Positions 32,972-42,824 of a stretch of 64,000 nucleotides of DNA are shown one piece after another. The notes below the pieces were generated by a model. The model made no database searches, was not told the origin of the DNA, and saw only the letters and a program-made list of their open reading frames with translations. Made by a program: the position numbers and the translations under genes. This DNA comes from Solirubrobacterales bacterium. Its GTDB lineage: Bacteria; Actinomycetota; Thermoleophilia; Solirubrobacterales; Solirubrobacteraceae. The stretch's first letter is position 1. Each line of letters begins with the position of its first letter. The stretch spans positions 186,001 through 250,000 of the forward strand of contig CANJIV010000001.1 of NCBI GenBank assembly GCA_947474595.1, in the 5' to 3' direction.

Positions 32972-34666
32972 GTGACAAAAATGCCCAAGGCGCCACCTAT
33001 TAGCAAAGACCAAGTTACGATCTGGCTGCGCCGCCTCGCTCCCGTCATCGCGCTGGGAGTCTTGGTCGTCCTTGTGATCGTCTGTCGGGGAGCTTTCTTG
33101 CGGTTCCAACCGCTCTTTAACCCCGATGAAGCAGAGCTACTGGCTACTGGCAGAAGGGCCGCGCTCGGCCTGACGCCTTATGGGACATACACCTCACCGA
33201 CCTTTCTTTTTCTATGGCCCCTCTTGCTTGCTGCGCTGTCATGGCTGGGCTTCTCACTGACGCTGGGATTCGCTCATCTGCTCGGCGCGGCAGCCTACGT
33301 ATGGATCGCATTTGTCGTCTGGTTTAGCGTTGCTCGTTACATGGGGTGGCTGCGAGCCGCGCTGCTCGTGCTTCCTACCTCTGTTTACGTCTTTACGGCA
33401 ATCCCAGCGCCCAACCTGGTTGTTGGGGTCTACGACTTTCTAGCGCTGGGCACCGAGCTACTTCCGCTCTCGCTGCTGTTGGCCAGCTGCTTGATCCTGA
33501 TTACTGGCGGGCACGTGCCAACCCAGCGACGCATCTTCATCGCTTGCTTTGTCGCCGGGCTCGCAATCTGGGCTAAACCGCAGACGGTCTTCCTCGCCAT
33601 CTCAGTCGTGGCCGCCGCAATCCTGCTGCGCCACTTCCTCGATCAGCGCTCTTGGGATAGGCCGGCGGCACGCGCGCTAGTCAGCGACGCCTTAATCGCC
33701 TGCGCCGGCTTCTTGCTTCCAACCGTCCTCTTCATTATCTGGATGGCAGCCGGGCAAACGCTCGACGATTTCATCTCCGAACCAGGGCACTTCAACTGGG
33801 TCTATATCACCGCGCGAGACACCATTCCCGGTGGGGTGTCGCCGCCATTGATTTCCCGCTTTGAATCACTCGGAAATTTCATACTTGGATACCCACTCGC
33901 ATTTCTTTGGGCACTAGCTGGACTAGTTGGCCTGACCACTATTAAGACAAAGCGAGATCTGGCGAGCACCTCGATCGCCGCAGCTATCTGGTTGCTGCCA
34001 CTGATTGCCGCAGGGACGACGCTCTTCTTCACGATGCCACTTGTGCCTCACTACGCAAACATTCTCTACGGCGGGGCCGCAATCGCTGCGGTACTTGGCT
34101 CGAGGCTCGCAGTTGGGATCGACCCACAACGGCTTGCGCGGAGTACTGCTTGGCTACCGTTCGCACTGATTGCCACGCTCGCCGCGGTTGCCACGCTGGC
34201 CGCAACTAGCGGGGCTATTGAGCGCAACCTAGACACGATCCAAGACGACCCAGCCGTAGCAGCCGGTGTCACGATTGATCACCTAGCCCAGGCCTGTCCT
34301 ACAAAATCCGACGCGCTGGTTTGGGGCACTGCAACTGAGCTCTATGCCGCCTACGACTGGACTCCAGCCTCGCGCTATTTGGGTCCTGGTTGGATCCTTT
34401 CCAGAACGAGCCACCAGGGGATCTACCGCGATCGCCTAATCGGCGAGTTAAAGGCGAAGCCGCCACAGTGCATCGTAGAAACACTTGATCCGAAGTTTCC
34501 AACCCCTGGCTGGACTCTGGCGGACAACGTAAAAACTCTCGTGCCCCAGCTGACACCTTGGCTGGAGCGGTGCTACAACAGCAGCGACATCGCGATACCC
34601 GACGGCCGCCCAGTCCACCTTTACGTGTGGAATGGCCGCTGTCAAAAGCCCGATCGGCCCGGGTAG
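32972..34666 (+). CDS. Polytopic membrane protein, GT-C glycosyltransferase-like
   Basis: 564 residues, about ten to eleven hydrophobic helices, with the first one at about 22-45. Directly after it comes FNPDEAELLATG, the acidic motif of the GT-C fold, and then the conserved TPYGTYTSPTFLFLWPLL. A shorter soluble tail (about 430-564) has two Cys (AQACPTKS, ERCYN). It probably attaches a sugar from a polyprenyl-phosphate donor to a surface glycan. A GTG start with a -10 box six bases upstream suggests leaderless translation; ATG at 32981 is an alternative. Divergent from the other GT-C-like gene. Confidence 0.72.
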   Translation: MTKMPKAPPISKDQVTIWLRRLAPVIALGVLVVLVIVCRGAFLRFQPLFNPDEAELLATGRRAALGLTPYGTYTSPTFLFLWPLLLAALSWLGFSLTLGFAHLLGAAAYVWIAFVVWFSVARYMGWLRAALLVLPTSVYVFTAIPAPNLVVGVYDFLALGTELLPLSLLLASCLILITGGHVPTQRRIFIACFVAGLAIWAKPQTVFLAISVVAAAILLRHFLDQRSWDRPAARALVSDALIACAGFLLPTVLFIIWMAAGQTLDDFISEPGHFNWVYITARDTIPGGVSPPLISRFESLGNFILGYPLAFLWALAGLVGLTTIKTKRDLASTSIAAAIWLLPLIAAGTTLFFTMPLVPHYANILYGGAAIAAVLGSRLAVGIDPQRLARSTAWLPFALIATLAAVATLAATSGAIERNLDTIQDDPAVAAGVTIDHLAQACPTKSDALVWGTATELYAAYDWTPASRYLGPGWILSRTSHQGIYRDRLIGELKAKPPQCIVETLDPKFPTPGWTLADNVKTLVPQLTPWLERCYNSSDIAIPDGRPVHLYVWNGRCQKPDRPG

Positions 34667-34703
34667 TTTGATGGCGAATCTGATGAGGTTGATCGCGATT
34701 GCG

Positions 34704-34769
34704 ACTTAGGGTTCACCCTAAGTTAGCTTCTTCATAGCCCCACCAACACGCCTCTGGTCGAGGTTTTTT
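34704..34769 (+). terminator. Two terminator-like hairpins
   Basis: ACTTAGGGT-TC-ACCCTAAGT (34704-34723) is a perfect 9+2+9 inverted repeat. Further on, CCTC (34751-34754) and GAGG (34760-34763) form a small stem followed by TTTTTT (34764-34769). Together they probably end the membrane-protein transcript; they also lie at the 3' end of the convergent GT2 gene. Confidence 0.6.
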
Positions 34770-34787
34770 AAGCAAGAGAGCCACGGC

Positions 34788-35930
34788 TCACTGTCGGTAG
34801 CCGACCTCGATCATGATATTGAGCGGCCGCCCGAACCATCCACTGCCCTCATGCACTAGATCGATCGCCACTGGATAGCGGCCAGCAACCTGCTCTGCGA
34901 CAACGGTGACGAGCGCGACAATCGCTTGACCTGGTGCTATCGAGCTGGGTAGCGGCGAGCGCGGCCCCTCTCCATTGGGACCCAAGTAGCAGAGATTGAT
35001 GTGCGGGTGACGCTCGAGACCTCCTGGCCATGTCGTATCGCCGACATTGTGGACCCGTATCGTCAAGCCGCGACACTCACCGGGCGCGAAGCGTAAGTCG
35101 GAGTCGATCAGTTCAATCTTGGCTTGCCGTGAAGCATCCGACAGCGACCGCAGGTCCCACATCTCGTCAATTTCAGCCCGTGTGCCAGTTGGAATCGCAT
35201 CGAAATCAGCCTCGAGCGGCACAACGGGGGTTGGTCTCAGCACAGCGTTCACCGCCAGTAGGTCTGCTGGCGGGATTTCAGCAGGTTGACGAGTTGCGTA
35301 CTTTTCGGGTAGGTAATAGAGGTTCGCTGGCTCTCCTGCGGTCGTCGTCAGGCCCGCGAGATCGCGCTCATAGCCGTCAACCTTGGCGCTCCTCTCACGA
35401 AGCGAATTGACAAGACAGTCAAGGTGATAAATCGGAGCCTCAAGAAACCCAGCCGGCCTAGCAGCGGCAGCGGTTGTGTGAGTCTGCCCTGGAAACCAAA
35501 GCACTGCAGGGTCATTTCGAACCAGCCGCAGCGAATAATCAGGCGCCCAAGGACTCTCGTCTAGCCAATGCTCGCCGTCAGGGAAAACCCAGCGTCGTGG
35601 GATGTAGGCCTGCAGCAGATCGCGTCTGTCTTTTACACGCGCGAGCTCATTTACGAGCCCCGGGCTGGCAACTTCGTCGCCGTGAATCACCAGTATCCAG
35701 TCCCCGCTGCACTGCGCATGAGCCCAAGCCGACAAACGCTCCCCCGGCATTGCGAACTCGTAGAACAGCAGCCGATCGGCGATCGTCGCATAGCAGGCGA
35801 CGTCGCGGCGATCGCTCTCAACATTAGCGAGCACCACGATCTCATCCGCAACCGGGCGCAGCTGCGATAACAGAGCGACAACACGTTCTCCGGGGTCCCG
35901 CGTTGGACAGAGGATCGAGAGAGTGCCCAT
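34788..35930 (-). CDS. GT2-like glycosyltransferase with C-terminal Ig-like domain
   Basis: 380 residues from ATG 35930. The open frame above is non-homologous. The N-terminal half resembles family 2 transferases: [15 protein letters not shown] first strand, [12 protein letters not shown], and a D-x-E-like GDEV after ILVIH. The C-terminal 110 residues form a beta-sandwich: [24 protein letters not shown] is the signature of an NBR1-type Ig-like domain, followed by [17 protein letters not shown]. This domain probably binds protein or glycan and is unusual on a GT2. It is divergent from rfbH. Confidence 0.72.
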   Translation of the reverse strand: MGTLSILCPTRDPGERVVALLSQLRPVADEIVVLANVESDRRDVACYATIADRLLFYEFAMPGERLSAWAHAQCSGDWILVIHGDEVASPGLVNELARVKDRRDLLQAYIPRRWVFPDGEHWLDESPWAPDYSLRLVRNDPAVLWFPGQTHTTAAAARPAGFLEAPIYHLDCLVNSLRERSAKVDGYERDLAGLTTTAGEPANLYYLPEKYATRQPAEIPPADLLAVNAVLRPTPVVPLEADFDAIPTGTRAEIDEMWDLRSLSDASRQAKIELIDSDLRFAPGECRGLTIRVHNVGDTTWPGGLERHPHINLCYLGPNGEGPRSPLPSSIAPGQAIVALVTVVAEQVAGRYPVAIDLVHEGSGWFGRPLNIMIEVGYRQ

Positions 35931-35972
35931 AGTCTGCGTAGTAGGGTATCCACACGCGATGGAGCAGAGCAA

Positions 35973-37307
35973 GTGACCAATCCGATCGGTAACAAAGCCG
36001 ATGCGGACGCCTTAAGGGCGCAGATCCTTAAGCTCACGGCCCAGTACCACGCTGCGGCCTTCCCTGAAGCTGAGTTCGTTGCTGACGAGAGCTCGGTCCC
36101 AGTAGCCGGCCGTGTCTTCGACGAGAACGAAGTGGTCGCCTTGGTCGATTCCTCGCTCGACTTCTGGCTGACAACGGGCCGCTACGCAGCCGAATTCGAA
36201 CGGCGCTTCGCGAAGGAACTGTTCGGCCGACGCCACACCACGCTTGTCAACAGTGGCTCGTCGGCAAATCTGGTCGCCTTCTCGTGTCTGACGTCAACAA
36301 AGGTCGGCAAGCGCAGGGTCAAGCCTGGCGACGAGGTGATCACGGTCGCGACCGGCTTCCCGACGACGATCAACCCGATCATTCAGAACGGAGCCATTCC
36401 GGTCTTCCTCGACGTCGACATTCCGACCTACAACATTGACGTCACGCACCTCGAAGAGGCGCTGAGCGAGAAAACGCGGGCCGTGATGATCGCCCACACG
36501 CTCGGCAACCCGTTCGACCTCGACACAGTTACAGCCTTCTGCGCCGAACATGATCTGTGGCTGGTTGAGGACTGCTGCGACGCTCTGGGCAGCACCTACA
36601 ACGGCAAGCCAGTCGGCTCGTTTGGTGATTTCGCCACAGTGAGCTTCTTCCCCGCGCACCACATCACGATGGGCGAAGGTGGCGCCGTTATCTGCAACAA
36701 AGGCAAGCTTAAAGTGCTGGCCGAATCATTCCGTGACTGGGGCCGCGACTGCTGGTGTGAGCCAGGCAAGCAGGACACCTGCGGTAAGCGCTTCGACCAG
36801 CAGTTCGGCGAGCTGCCGGAGGGCTACGACCACAAGTACACCTACTCAGAGATCGGCTACAACCTAAAGATCACCGACATGCAAGCAGCCGTCGGTGTCG
36901 CGCAGCTAGACAAGGTTGAGAGCTTCATCGCCGCGCGCCAGGACAACTACGAGCGTCTACGCGCGGGCCTTGCCGACCTCGAAGAGCTGATGATCCTTCC
37001 CGAAGCGACAGTGAACAGTGAGCCGAGCTGGTTTGGCTTCCCGATCGCGATCCGTCCCGGCGGGCCGGTAACTCGCAACGAGGTTGTGCGGGCGCTTGAG
37101 GGCCGTGGAATCGCAACTAGACTGCTGTTTGGCGGCAACCTGCTCAGGCAGCCCGCCTACAGCAAGATCGAGCACCGCGTCGTCGGCGAGCTAACGAACT
37201 CCGACTTCGTGATGGAGAACGTCTTCTGGATCGGCGTATATCCAGGGCTCGGCGATCGGCAGATTGACTTCATGCTTGAGGTTCTCCACGAGACGGTAGC
37301 GATCTAG
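35973..37307 (+). CDS. rfbH: CDP-4-keto-6-deoxy-D-glucose 3-dehydratase (RfbH/DdhC type)
   Basis: 444 residues. Together with a reductase it removes the C3 hydroxyl of CDP-4-keto-6-deoxyglucose, on the route to CDP-3,6-dideoxyhexoses. It is an aspartate-aminotransferase-fold protein in which the PLP lysine is replaced by His: [14 protein letters not shown], with H229 at the Lys position. A Cys set in [20 protein letters not shown] fits the [2Fe-2S] cluster of this family. The start is GTG with GGAG upstream. It faces the GT2 and the sugar operon on the minus strand, eight bases from the former. Its E3 reductase and the CDP-glucose 4,6-dehydratase are not in the window. Confidence 0.93.
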   Translation: MTNPIGNKADADALRAQILKLTAQYHAAAFPEAEFVADESSVPVAGRVFDENEVVALVDSSLDFWLTTGRYAAEFERRFAKELFGRRHTTLVNSGSSANLVAFSCLTSTKVGKRRVKPGDEVITVATGFPTTINPIIQNGAIPVFLDVDIPTYNIDVTHLEEALSEKTRAVMIAHTLGNPFDLDTVTAFCAEHDLWLVEDCCDALGSTYNGKPVGSFGDFATVSFFPAHHITMGEGGAVICNKGKLKVLAESFRDWGRDCWCEPGKQDTCGKRFDQQFGELPEGYDHKYTYSEIGYNLKITDMQAAVGVAQLDKVESFIAARQDNYERLRAGLADLEELMILPEATVNSEPSWFGFPIAIRPGGPVTRNEVVRALEGRGIATRLLFGGNLLRQPAYSKIEHRVVGELTNSDFVMENVFWIGVYPGLGDRQIDFMLEVLHETVAI

Positions 37308-37314
37308 CCAGCCG

Positions 37315-38274
37315 TCAGCTGGGGGGTTCCTCGTCGATTCCGACCCGGCGTCGCACGACAAAGTTTGGACGCTGCTTGACCTCTTCGTAGATCAGGCCAA
37401 CGTACTCGCTGACTATGCCGAGCATCGTGAAGAGGAAACCGAACATCAGTAGGAACAGGCAGACGATCGTGCCAAAGCCGGCGAATGGCACGCCGTCAAC
37501 TAAGAAGCGAATGGCGAACACGATGATCGCGAGGAACGAAAGGGCGCTGAGCGTAACGCCAAAGATCGAGATCATCCTCAGCGGCTTGTAGGAGTGAGCG
37601 AAGAGACCCTTGAAGGCGAGGTCGATGACCTTGAAGGTGTGTGCGCCGGAGACGCCTGCCGTGCGCGGCTCGCGCTCGGCCTCGATCCCGACGGAAGTGA
37701 AGCCGACCCAAGCGAAAAGCCCGCGGACGAAGCGGTTACGCTCCTCCATCACATTCACGCTCTCATAGACCTTGCGATCGACGAGGCGAAAGTCACTGAC
37801 ATTGCGCGGGATCCGGCCGTCGGTAAGTTTTCCCGCCAGCCAATAGAAGAGCTGGGAGTTCAGCCGTCGCAGCGGACCGGTGCCCTGGCGCTCGGTCACT
37901 ATCTGGTAGATGACCTCGTAGCCCTCTTCCCACTTGCGCAGAAACTTGTGAATTAGCTCGGGAGGATCCTGCAAGTCGGCAGCCATCAGAACCGCAGCGT
38001 CACCACTGATATTCGCCAAGCCAGCCGTTAGCCCACCATCCATTCTGAAGTTACGCGACAGCTGGAGAACCTTGAAGCGATCGTCGCGCTCGTTGAGCGC
38101 CAGCGCCACTTCAAAGGTTCGATCCGTCGAGCCATTCTCGACCAGCACCACCTCGAAGTCGTACTCTGGCTCGGCGTCAAATACTGCGCAAAGGCGCTCG
38201 GCGAGCTGCTCGAGGTTGTCCTGCTCGTTGTAGGCCGGAACGACAATCGAGATCAGTTTGCGTTCGTTTGTCAT
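37315..38274 (-). CDS. GT2 glycosyltransferase, GtrB/ArnC-like, two membrane helices
   Basis: 319 residues. The catalytic domain starts ISIVVPAYNEQDNL and has the metal-binding AADLQDPPELI and the R-N-x-S-D-F-R-L-V-D region. Two C-terminal helices (LSALSFLAIIVFAIRFLV and CLFLLMFGFLFTMLGIV) anchor it, as in polyprenyl-phosphate glycosyltransferases. It likely loads a sugar onto undecaprenyl phosphate for use by the GT-C-type enzymes in this region. The ATG overlaps the stop of the upstream reductase gene (ATGA), so it belongs to the sugar operon and may use the product of that operon. Confidence 0.88.
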   Translation of the reverse strand: MTNERKLISIVVPAYNEQDNLEQLAERLCAVFDAEPEYDFEVVLVENGSTDRTFEVALALNERDDRFKVLQLSRNFRMDGGLTAGLANISGDAAVLMAADLQDPPELIHKFLRKWEEGYEVIYQIVTERQGTGPLRRLNSQLFYWLAGKLTDGRIPRNVSDFRLVDRKVYESVNVMEERNRFVRGLFAWVGFTSVGIEAEREPRTAGVSGAHTFKVIDLAFKGLFAHSYKPLRMISIFGVTLSALSFLAIIVFAIRFLVDGVPFAGFGTIVCLFLLMFGFLFTMLGIVSEYVGLIYEEVKQRPNFVVRRRVGIDEEPPS

Positions 38275-39137
38275 TTGAGACTTTCAGCGGTCTGGCGAAT
38301 CTGCTCGGCCAGAGACGTGGTTGGTAGGTCGTGGTAGTGCAACAGCTCAGTGATGATCTTGGCATCTCCAAGGTAGACGCTTGGTGATGCCTGCGGGTCG
38401 CGGTCGCGTTCAACGGCCAACTCTTCCCGCCCCAAGGCCGACCGGACGGCATCGGCGAGCTCTGCTATCTCAACCGTTTGACCAGCAGTGTCGAACATTA
38501 GATATTGCGGGCGATCTGGTGCCAGTAGCTCAGCGAGAACCACGGCGACCAGGTCGTCAACACCAACATATGAACGGATCACATCACCGCCAGCACGTAT
38601 ACGTAGCGGCTCGCCACGTAATGCCGATCCGATCAGATCACCGATCGCATATAGCTCCGGAGTTGTGATGTTAGGCCCAGCGACGTTGTAGATTCGCGCG
38701 ATGCGCAGCCGGGCGCCGACATCGCGGGCGGCTTGGGCAAACGCAAGCTCGTCGAGGCGTTTGAGCGCACCGTAGGGATCGTCGTCGATCCCCCTGCCTG
38801 CCGCGGCAGCGCCCGAGGATGCGAGAAAGATCGCGTCAGGCCTCTCCTTCGCTATCCAATCGAGCATCCGGCTACTGATCTCTACGTTGGCGGCGACATA
38901 GGCCTCCTGCCCGAGCGAGGCCAACTTATCCCGCGTCAGGAAGGCGAAGTGAAGCAGTATCAGCGGACCATCTCCAACCGGCGCTGGCCCCATCTCGTCA
39001 AAGGCAAGGAACCCATCGCGTGCGCGGCTGGCATAAGCCTGCGCACTCACGCCTGCCTCCTTAAGGCCATCGCACGTTACGCTCCCTAGCCACCCAGTCG
39101 CCCCCGTTACAACGACGCGCGCGCCAGAGTCGGCCAT
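38271..39137 (-). CDS. NAD-dependent sugar epimerase/reductase (extended SDR)
   Basis: 288 residues. It has a Rossmann start VVVTGATGWLGS (GxxGxxG), a catalytic Ser region (LASSGAA) and Tyr-x-x-x-Lys as YGALK. It is shorter than 4,6-dehydratases (about 350) and lacks their extra acidic pair, so a C4-ketoreductase or epimerase role is favoured. In the yersiniose pathway a reductase of this type follows the ThDP enzyme. Here it follows an aldolase/ThDP pair after a 44-base gap and is coupled to a GT2 by ATGA. The precise substrate is not known. Confidence 0.8.
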   Translation of the reverse strand: MADSGARVVVTGATGWLGSVTCDGLKEAGVSAQAYASRARDGFLAFDEMGPAPVGDGPLILLHFAFLTRDKLASLGQEAYVAANVEISSRMLDWIAKERPDAIFLASSGAAAAGRGIDDDPYGALKRLDELAFAQAARDVGARLRIARIYNVAGPNITTPELYAIGDLIGSALRGEPLRIRAGGDVIRSYVGVDDLVAVVLAELLAPDRPQYLMFDTAGQTVEIAELADAVRSALGREELAVERDRDPQASPSVYLGDAKIITELLHYHDLPTTSLAEQIRQTAESLK

Positions 39138-39181
39138 GACCCGCGTGACGCTTGAACGCCATCCGCTGTCTTGCTCGATAG

Positions 39182-39991
39182 CTATGCGCTGCCGCCGGCG
39201 TTGAGCTTGCCCCAGCGCGCCTCAAGCATGTCGATGCGCTTCTCGTCTTCGGCGTGAATCAGGCCGTAGTAGTCACGCTTGTTCTGCAGCCAAAGCAGTT
39301 CGAAATGCACTGCATTTAGAAGGCCGTCGGCGATCTGATCGCTCTCTACGGCGCCGCCGTCGAAGATCACCTTGCGCGTCTCAAAGCGTGACAGATGCAC
39401 TTGACGAATCCGACGCAAGGCTTCGATCGAATCAGAGGAGACGCCGCCGCCGATAACCAGATCAAGGCCCCGCTCTTTACAAATCTTCGCGGTCTCGACA
39501 ATCATGTCGGTGATGTCGTCATCGTTAATGTCATCACGACCTCGGTTGATCGAACCGACAAAATCAACGCGGCCAAAGACGACGCCATCTACACCGGGCT
39601 TAGCGGCGGCCACATCAACAAGCGCCTGACGGTGTTCGTAGCCGATACCGGTCTCTATGTTGAAGAGAAAGTCAGTGTCGATCTGATCATCTTCTGAGTA
39701 GGCCTTGTCCTTGGCCAGCACATACTTGCTGAGCGCATAGGGCGTCTCGACCATGGGCGCGATGATGTAATCGACGCCGATCTGCTTCGCCTCAAAAAGG
39801 TCGCGTACAGCCTCGCAGCCACCGATCTTTACTGCCAGCTTGAGGTTAGACCGATGCGAGAGCTCGACCAGTCGCAGCAGCTCCTCGACGCGCGTCCCCT
39901 CGGCTTCGAACTCGGCCTTGACGGCGACATAACCGTAATCCTCGCGGCCCTTAATCAAGATCTCGCACATCCGGCGCTCTACTGAGTTCAT
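39182..39991 (-). CDS. HpcH/HpaI aldolase / citrate-lyase-type TIM-barrel enzyme
   Basis: 269 residues. The TIM barrel shows [23 protein letters not shown] and NIETGIG (metal-binding Glu), [12 protein letters not shown] with the metal Asp, and an Arg early in the chain. This matches the class II pyruvate aldolases (HpcH/HpaI, CitE-like) that make or break a C-C bond between pyruvate and an aldehyde. Its stop is 44 bases before the reductase. Its ATG overlaps the stop of the ThDP enzyme (ATGA). Such a gene in a glycan locus is unusual and suggests addition of a carbon unit to a sugar. Confidence 0.78.
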   Translation of the reverse strand: MNSVERRMCEILIKGREDYGYVAVKAEFEAEGTRVEELLRLVELSHRSNLKLAVKIGGCEAVRDLFEAKQIGVDYIIAPMVETPYALSKYVLAKDKAYSEDDQIDTDFLFNIETGIGYEHRQALVDVAAAKPGVDGVVFGRVDFVGSINRGRDDINDDDITDMIVETAKICKERGLDLVIGGGVSSDSIEALRRIRQVHLSRFETRKVIFDGGAVESDQIADGLLNAVHFELLWLQNKRDYYGLIHAEDEKRIDMLEARWGKLNAGGSA

Positions 39992-41763
39992 GCTCTATCT
40001 TCCTTTGTCATATGCGGGAGTACCTTAGTAGCAAGCTCGCTACTTAGGTCCGGCGTCATCATGTGCAGCGGATTGGACTCCATCGAGCCAGAGTCGGTTA
40101 CACGGCTTGAAATTTTTGGAAAGTATGTCTGCTCCGGATCAATCGGAACGATAAACGCCGCTGGACCGGGGGCCGCAAAGAGTTTGAGAAAGGGCTCCGA
40201 TGTCGCCCAATCAGAGCCTAATGTGATCGCTGGTACTCCGAACGATTCAAAAAGCTTGGGCCAGTCCGGTGAGCCTAATCCGCTGCTGGTGTCACAGCCT
40301 AGGTAGTGGCCATCAAAGTAGTTGCGCTGGGTCATACGGATCGAAGCGTACCCGTCGTTGGCAAAGAGAAACGTCTTAATTGGCAGTGAATTGACCCTCA
40401 CTGTGGCCATCTCTTGCAGATTCTGGGCGAACCCACCGTCACCCTCAAGGTGAATCGTTCTTTGCCCTGGAAATGCGATCGCGGCACCGATCGCGCCCGA
40501 CAGCCCATAGCCCATCGAAGCCAGTCCCTTGTCGGTGACGATACGTTGGCCGGCCTTTTGCATCCAGGTCTGCATTGCGACAGTAAACGCGCCGCCACTT
40601 GAACAGGGAATAACCAGATCGTCTTTGTCCGCCATCAGGGAGAGAGCGAGCGTGAACTCAAACGGGTCGATCGACCCTTCGCCTGGCGCGTTGACCTCCT
40701 CTACCAATGGCAGCAGCTCGCGAACCTGGTCGCAGAACTCACGCCACTTCGCCCACTGTGGCTCTGGCTTAGCGTTGCGGGCCAGCAGGCGGAGCGTCGC
40801 CCCGGCGTCAGCGGCGACCGGCACGTCAACGCGGGGGTGGCCTTTTGCTAGCTCGTGGGGATCAATCTCGACCTGAACGAGTTTGGCCTGCGGCGCGAAC
40901 TGCTGCCAGTTAAACCCTGTCTGCTGGAGGCCAAGACGAGTTCCAAGCGCAACTACAACGTCGGCCTGCTGCAGCAGCACGTTGGCGAACCTCATCCCCC
41001 AAGTATTCGGGCGACCCTGCCAGATATCTTCATCGGCAGCGATCCGATCGATTCCATTCCATGTAGTCATCACGGGCACGCCAAGGCGCCGCAGATCGGG
41101 GAGAGCGGCCTCTGCGTCAGCACGCGAGACGCCGCCGCCAATCAGGAGTACAGGTCGACTCGAAGCTTCTAGCTGCGAAGCGATGTCGGCGCCGACGGGA
41201 TCGATGGCTACAGCGGTTCGCCCCGCCACTCCAAGCGCAGCCGGATCGACTGGGGCGCCCTGAACATCGAGGCAGAACTCGAGAAATACCGGCCCCGGGC
41301 GGCCTTCGCGGCCGAGCCGAATCAGACGCTCAATCTCGGCGCGCGGTGCCGGTGTCTCAAAGCGCTGGGCAGCCACACAGACCGGAGCGGCGAGTGCGAC
41401 TCCATCTACCTCTTGAATACCGCGCTGGCGAATCCCGCCGTCGGCCAGATCGGAGGCCTTGACCTGCCCGCCGATTACCAGCAGTTCTCGGCTCTCGAGA
41501 TAGGCGCCCGCGAGGGCCGTGACGATGTTTGTGAGACCGGGGCCAGCGGTGACGAGGGCAAACGCCCGACCCTGAGGCTCGGTTTCATTGAAATACTCAG
41601 TCGCTATTCCGGCTGCCACCTCATGGACGGTAGGAATGCACACCATTTCGCGCCGGACGCCATCGAGCAGGTGCATGATGTTGCCTCCGGCGACGAAGAA
41701 GCAGTGCGTATATCCCAACTCCTTGAGCCACCCGACAAGCAGTTCGCTGTACTTAGTAGTCAC
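39988..41763 (-). CDS. ThDP-dependent enzyme, acetolactate-synthase/YerE-like
   Basis: 591 residues with the three-domain ThDP layout. The catalytic Glu is in [11 protein letters not shown] middle domain follows ([14 protein letters not shown]). The ThDP/Mg2+ motif is [12 protein letters not shown]...FANDGY. Homologous YerE uses pyruvate-derived acetaldehyde to branch CDP-4-keto-3,6-dideoxyglucose in yersiniose synthesis, and with RfbH present that activity is possible. A regular valine/isoleucine role is unlikely because no ilvN/ilvC is nearby. GTG overlaps the cyclase stop (GTGA) and the stop overlaps the aldolase start. This links three C-C-bond enzymes in one coupled unit. Confidence 0.82.
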   Translation of the reverse strand: MTTKYSELLVGWLKELGYTHCFFVAGGNIMHLLDGVRREMVCIPTVHEVAAGIATEYFNETEPQGRAFALVTAGPGLTNIVTALAGAYLESRELLVIGGQVKASDLADGGIRQRGIQEVDGVALAAPVCVAAQRFETPAPRAEIERLIRLGREGRPGPVFLEFCLDVQGAPVDPAALGVAGRTAVAIDPVGADIASQLEASSRPVLLIGGGVSRADAEAALPDLRRLGVPVMTTWNGIDRIAADEDIWQGRPNTWGMRFANVLLQQADVVVALGTRLGLQQTGFNWQQFAPQAKLVQVEIDPHELAKGHPRVDVPVAADAGATLRLLARNAKPEPQWAKWREFCDQVRELLPLVEEVNAPGEGSIDPFEFTLALSLMADKDDLVIPCSSGGAFTVAMQTWMQKAGQRIVTDKGLASMGYGLSGAIGAAIAFPGQRTIHLEGDGGFAQNLQEMATVRVNSLPIKTFLFANDGYASIRMTQRNYFDGHYLGCDTSSGLGSPDWPKLFESFGVPAITLGSDWATSEPFLKLFAAPGPAAFIVPIDPEQTYFPKISSRVTDSGSMESNPLHMMTPDLSSELATKVLPHMTKEDRA

Positions 41764-42824
41764 CGGACCACCATGGCCAGCGCAGAGTCGACTGCCTCAC
41801 TAGCGGCCGCGACCATCGCATCGGTCCTAGGAACGACTACCTCAGCGACCGAACCGGCCGCGTCGGGCAAGATCAGGTGCAGCCCGTCGGGGCCATGCTT
41901 CTTATCAGCAAGGAACGCTGCCTCGAACGCCCGAATATCTAACCGTGACCCCGCGTTGCTGCACTCTGGATCGACCCTAGCGAGCGCTATCGCATGACCG
42001 CTTAAGCGCGCATCTGAGGCCCCATAACCAGTCTTTGATCCGAACTGCTCGGCCGCAAACATCCCTAATGCAATGCCAATTCCATGACTGATCCTAAAAT
42101 CTGTCGCTACCTCGAGCGCATGCCCGAAGGTGTGGCCAAAGTTGAGGAAAAGGCGAGGCCCCGTGTCGAACTCGTCGATCTCAATAAACCATCGCTTTGT
42201 ATCAAGCGAGTGGTAGATCAGCTGACTTGGATCAGCTTCAAAGCCCTCCTCCAACTTTAGGTATCGCTCGAACTCCTGTGGTCCGCGGCAGTAAGCGATT
42301 TTGGTTGCCTCGGCTAGTCCTCCAGCTATCGCTACCTCCGGCAGGGTCTTAAGAAAGCGCGGGTCCACGGCGACGCTGGTAGGTGGGTAGAAAGAGCCAA
42401 CCAGATTCTTAAATGAACCAGCGTTGATTGACGACTTGCCGCCGATACAGGAATCGACCATGGCAAGCAACGTCGTCGGCGCATAGCTCCACGGCAACCC
42501 ACGCATGTATAGCTGCGCGGTCAGCGTCGCAACGTCTTGTACTACGCCACCGCCAACGGCGATCAGCCGATCGCTGCGGCCAGCACCAGCCTCGCGCAAC
42601 TCGACCAGCAGGCGCCCCACTTCCGCCAGAGTCTTGTGCTCCTCATCGGCAACGACGCTAAGGGTGCGCCGCCCGGCAAAAGCAGGCTCGGCGACGAAGC
42701 GCTGATCGACAATCAGCAGCGCATCTGGTTGGCTTGCAAGGAGGACCTCTAGCCCGTCAGCAGCTACGTCGACACCGTACTCATGGCTGCTGCTGCGGAC
42801 TGTGAGATTAAAGTGTTCGGACAT
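41760..42824 (-). CDS. 3-Dehydroquinate-synthase-like sugar-phosphate cyclase
   Basis: 354 residues from ATG 42824. The AroB-family core is well kept: IAVGGGVVQDVA, APTTLLAMVDSCIGGKSSIN, KNLVGSFYPP, GLAEATKIAYC (Zn Glu, Lys), NFGHTFGHALE (Zn His) and SHGIGIALGM (Zn His). In the last motif Ile replaces the Glu of the usual HGEAVAIGM. Family members cyclise keto-sugar phosphates with phosphate loss: DHQ synthase, 2-deoxy-scyllo-inosose synthase, EEVS. No shikimate gene is near, and it overlaps the SDR by 17 bases and the ThDP gene by four. A cyclitol or carbasugar step in the glycan pathway is therefore more likely than aroB. Confidence 0.82.
   Translation of the reverse strand: MSEHFNLTVRSSSHEYGVDVAADGLEVLLASQPDALLIVDQRFVAEPAFAGRRTLSVVADEEHKTLAEVGRLLVELREAGAGRSDRLIAVGGGVVQDVATLTAQLYMRGLPWSYAPTTLLAMVDSCIGGKSSINAGSFKNLVGSFYPPTSVAVDPRFLKTLPEVAIAGGLAEATKIAYCRGPQEFERYLKLEEGFEADPSQLIYHSLDTKRWFIEIDEFDTGPRLFLNFGHTFGHALEVATDFRISHGIGIALGMFAAEQFGSKTGYGASDARLSGHAIALARVDPECSNAGSRLDIRAFEAAFLADKKHGPDGLHLILPDAAGSVAEVVVPRTDAMVAAASEAVDSALAMVVR

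Noticed and set aside
39988-41763. Acetolactate synthase of branched-chain amino acid synthesis
   Set aside because: No small subunit or ilvC is adjacent, and it is coupled to aldolase and cyclase genes in a glycan locus.
41760-42824. aroB of the shikimate pathway
   Set aside because: The core motifs fit AroB, but there are no shikimate genes nearby, it overlaps glycan-sugar genes, and one zinc-site motif differs. A housekeeping role is less likely, though not excluded.
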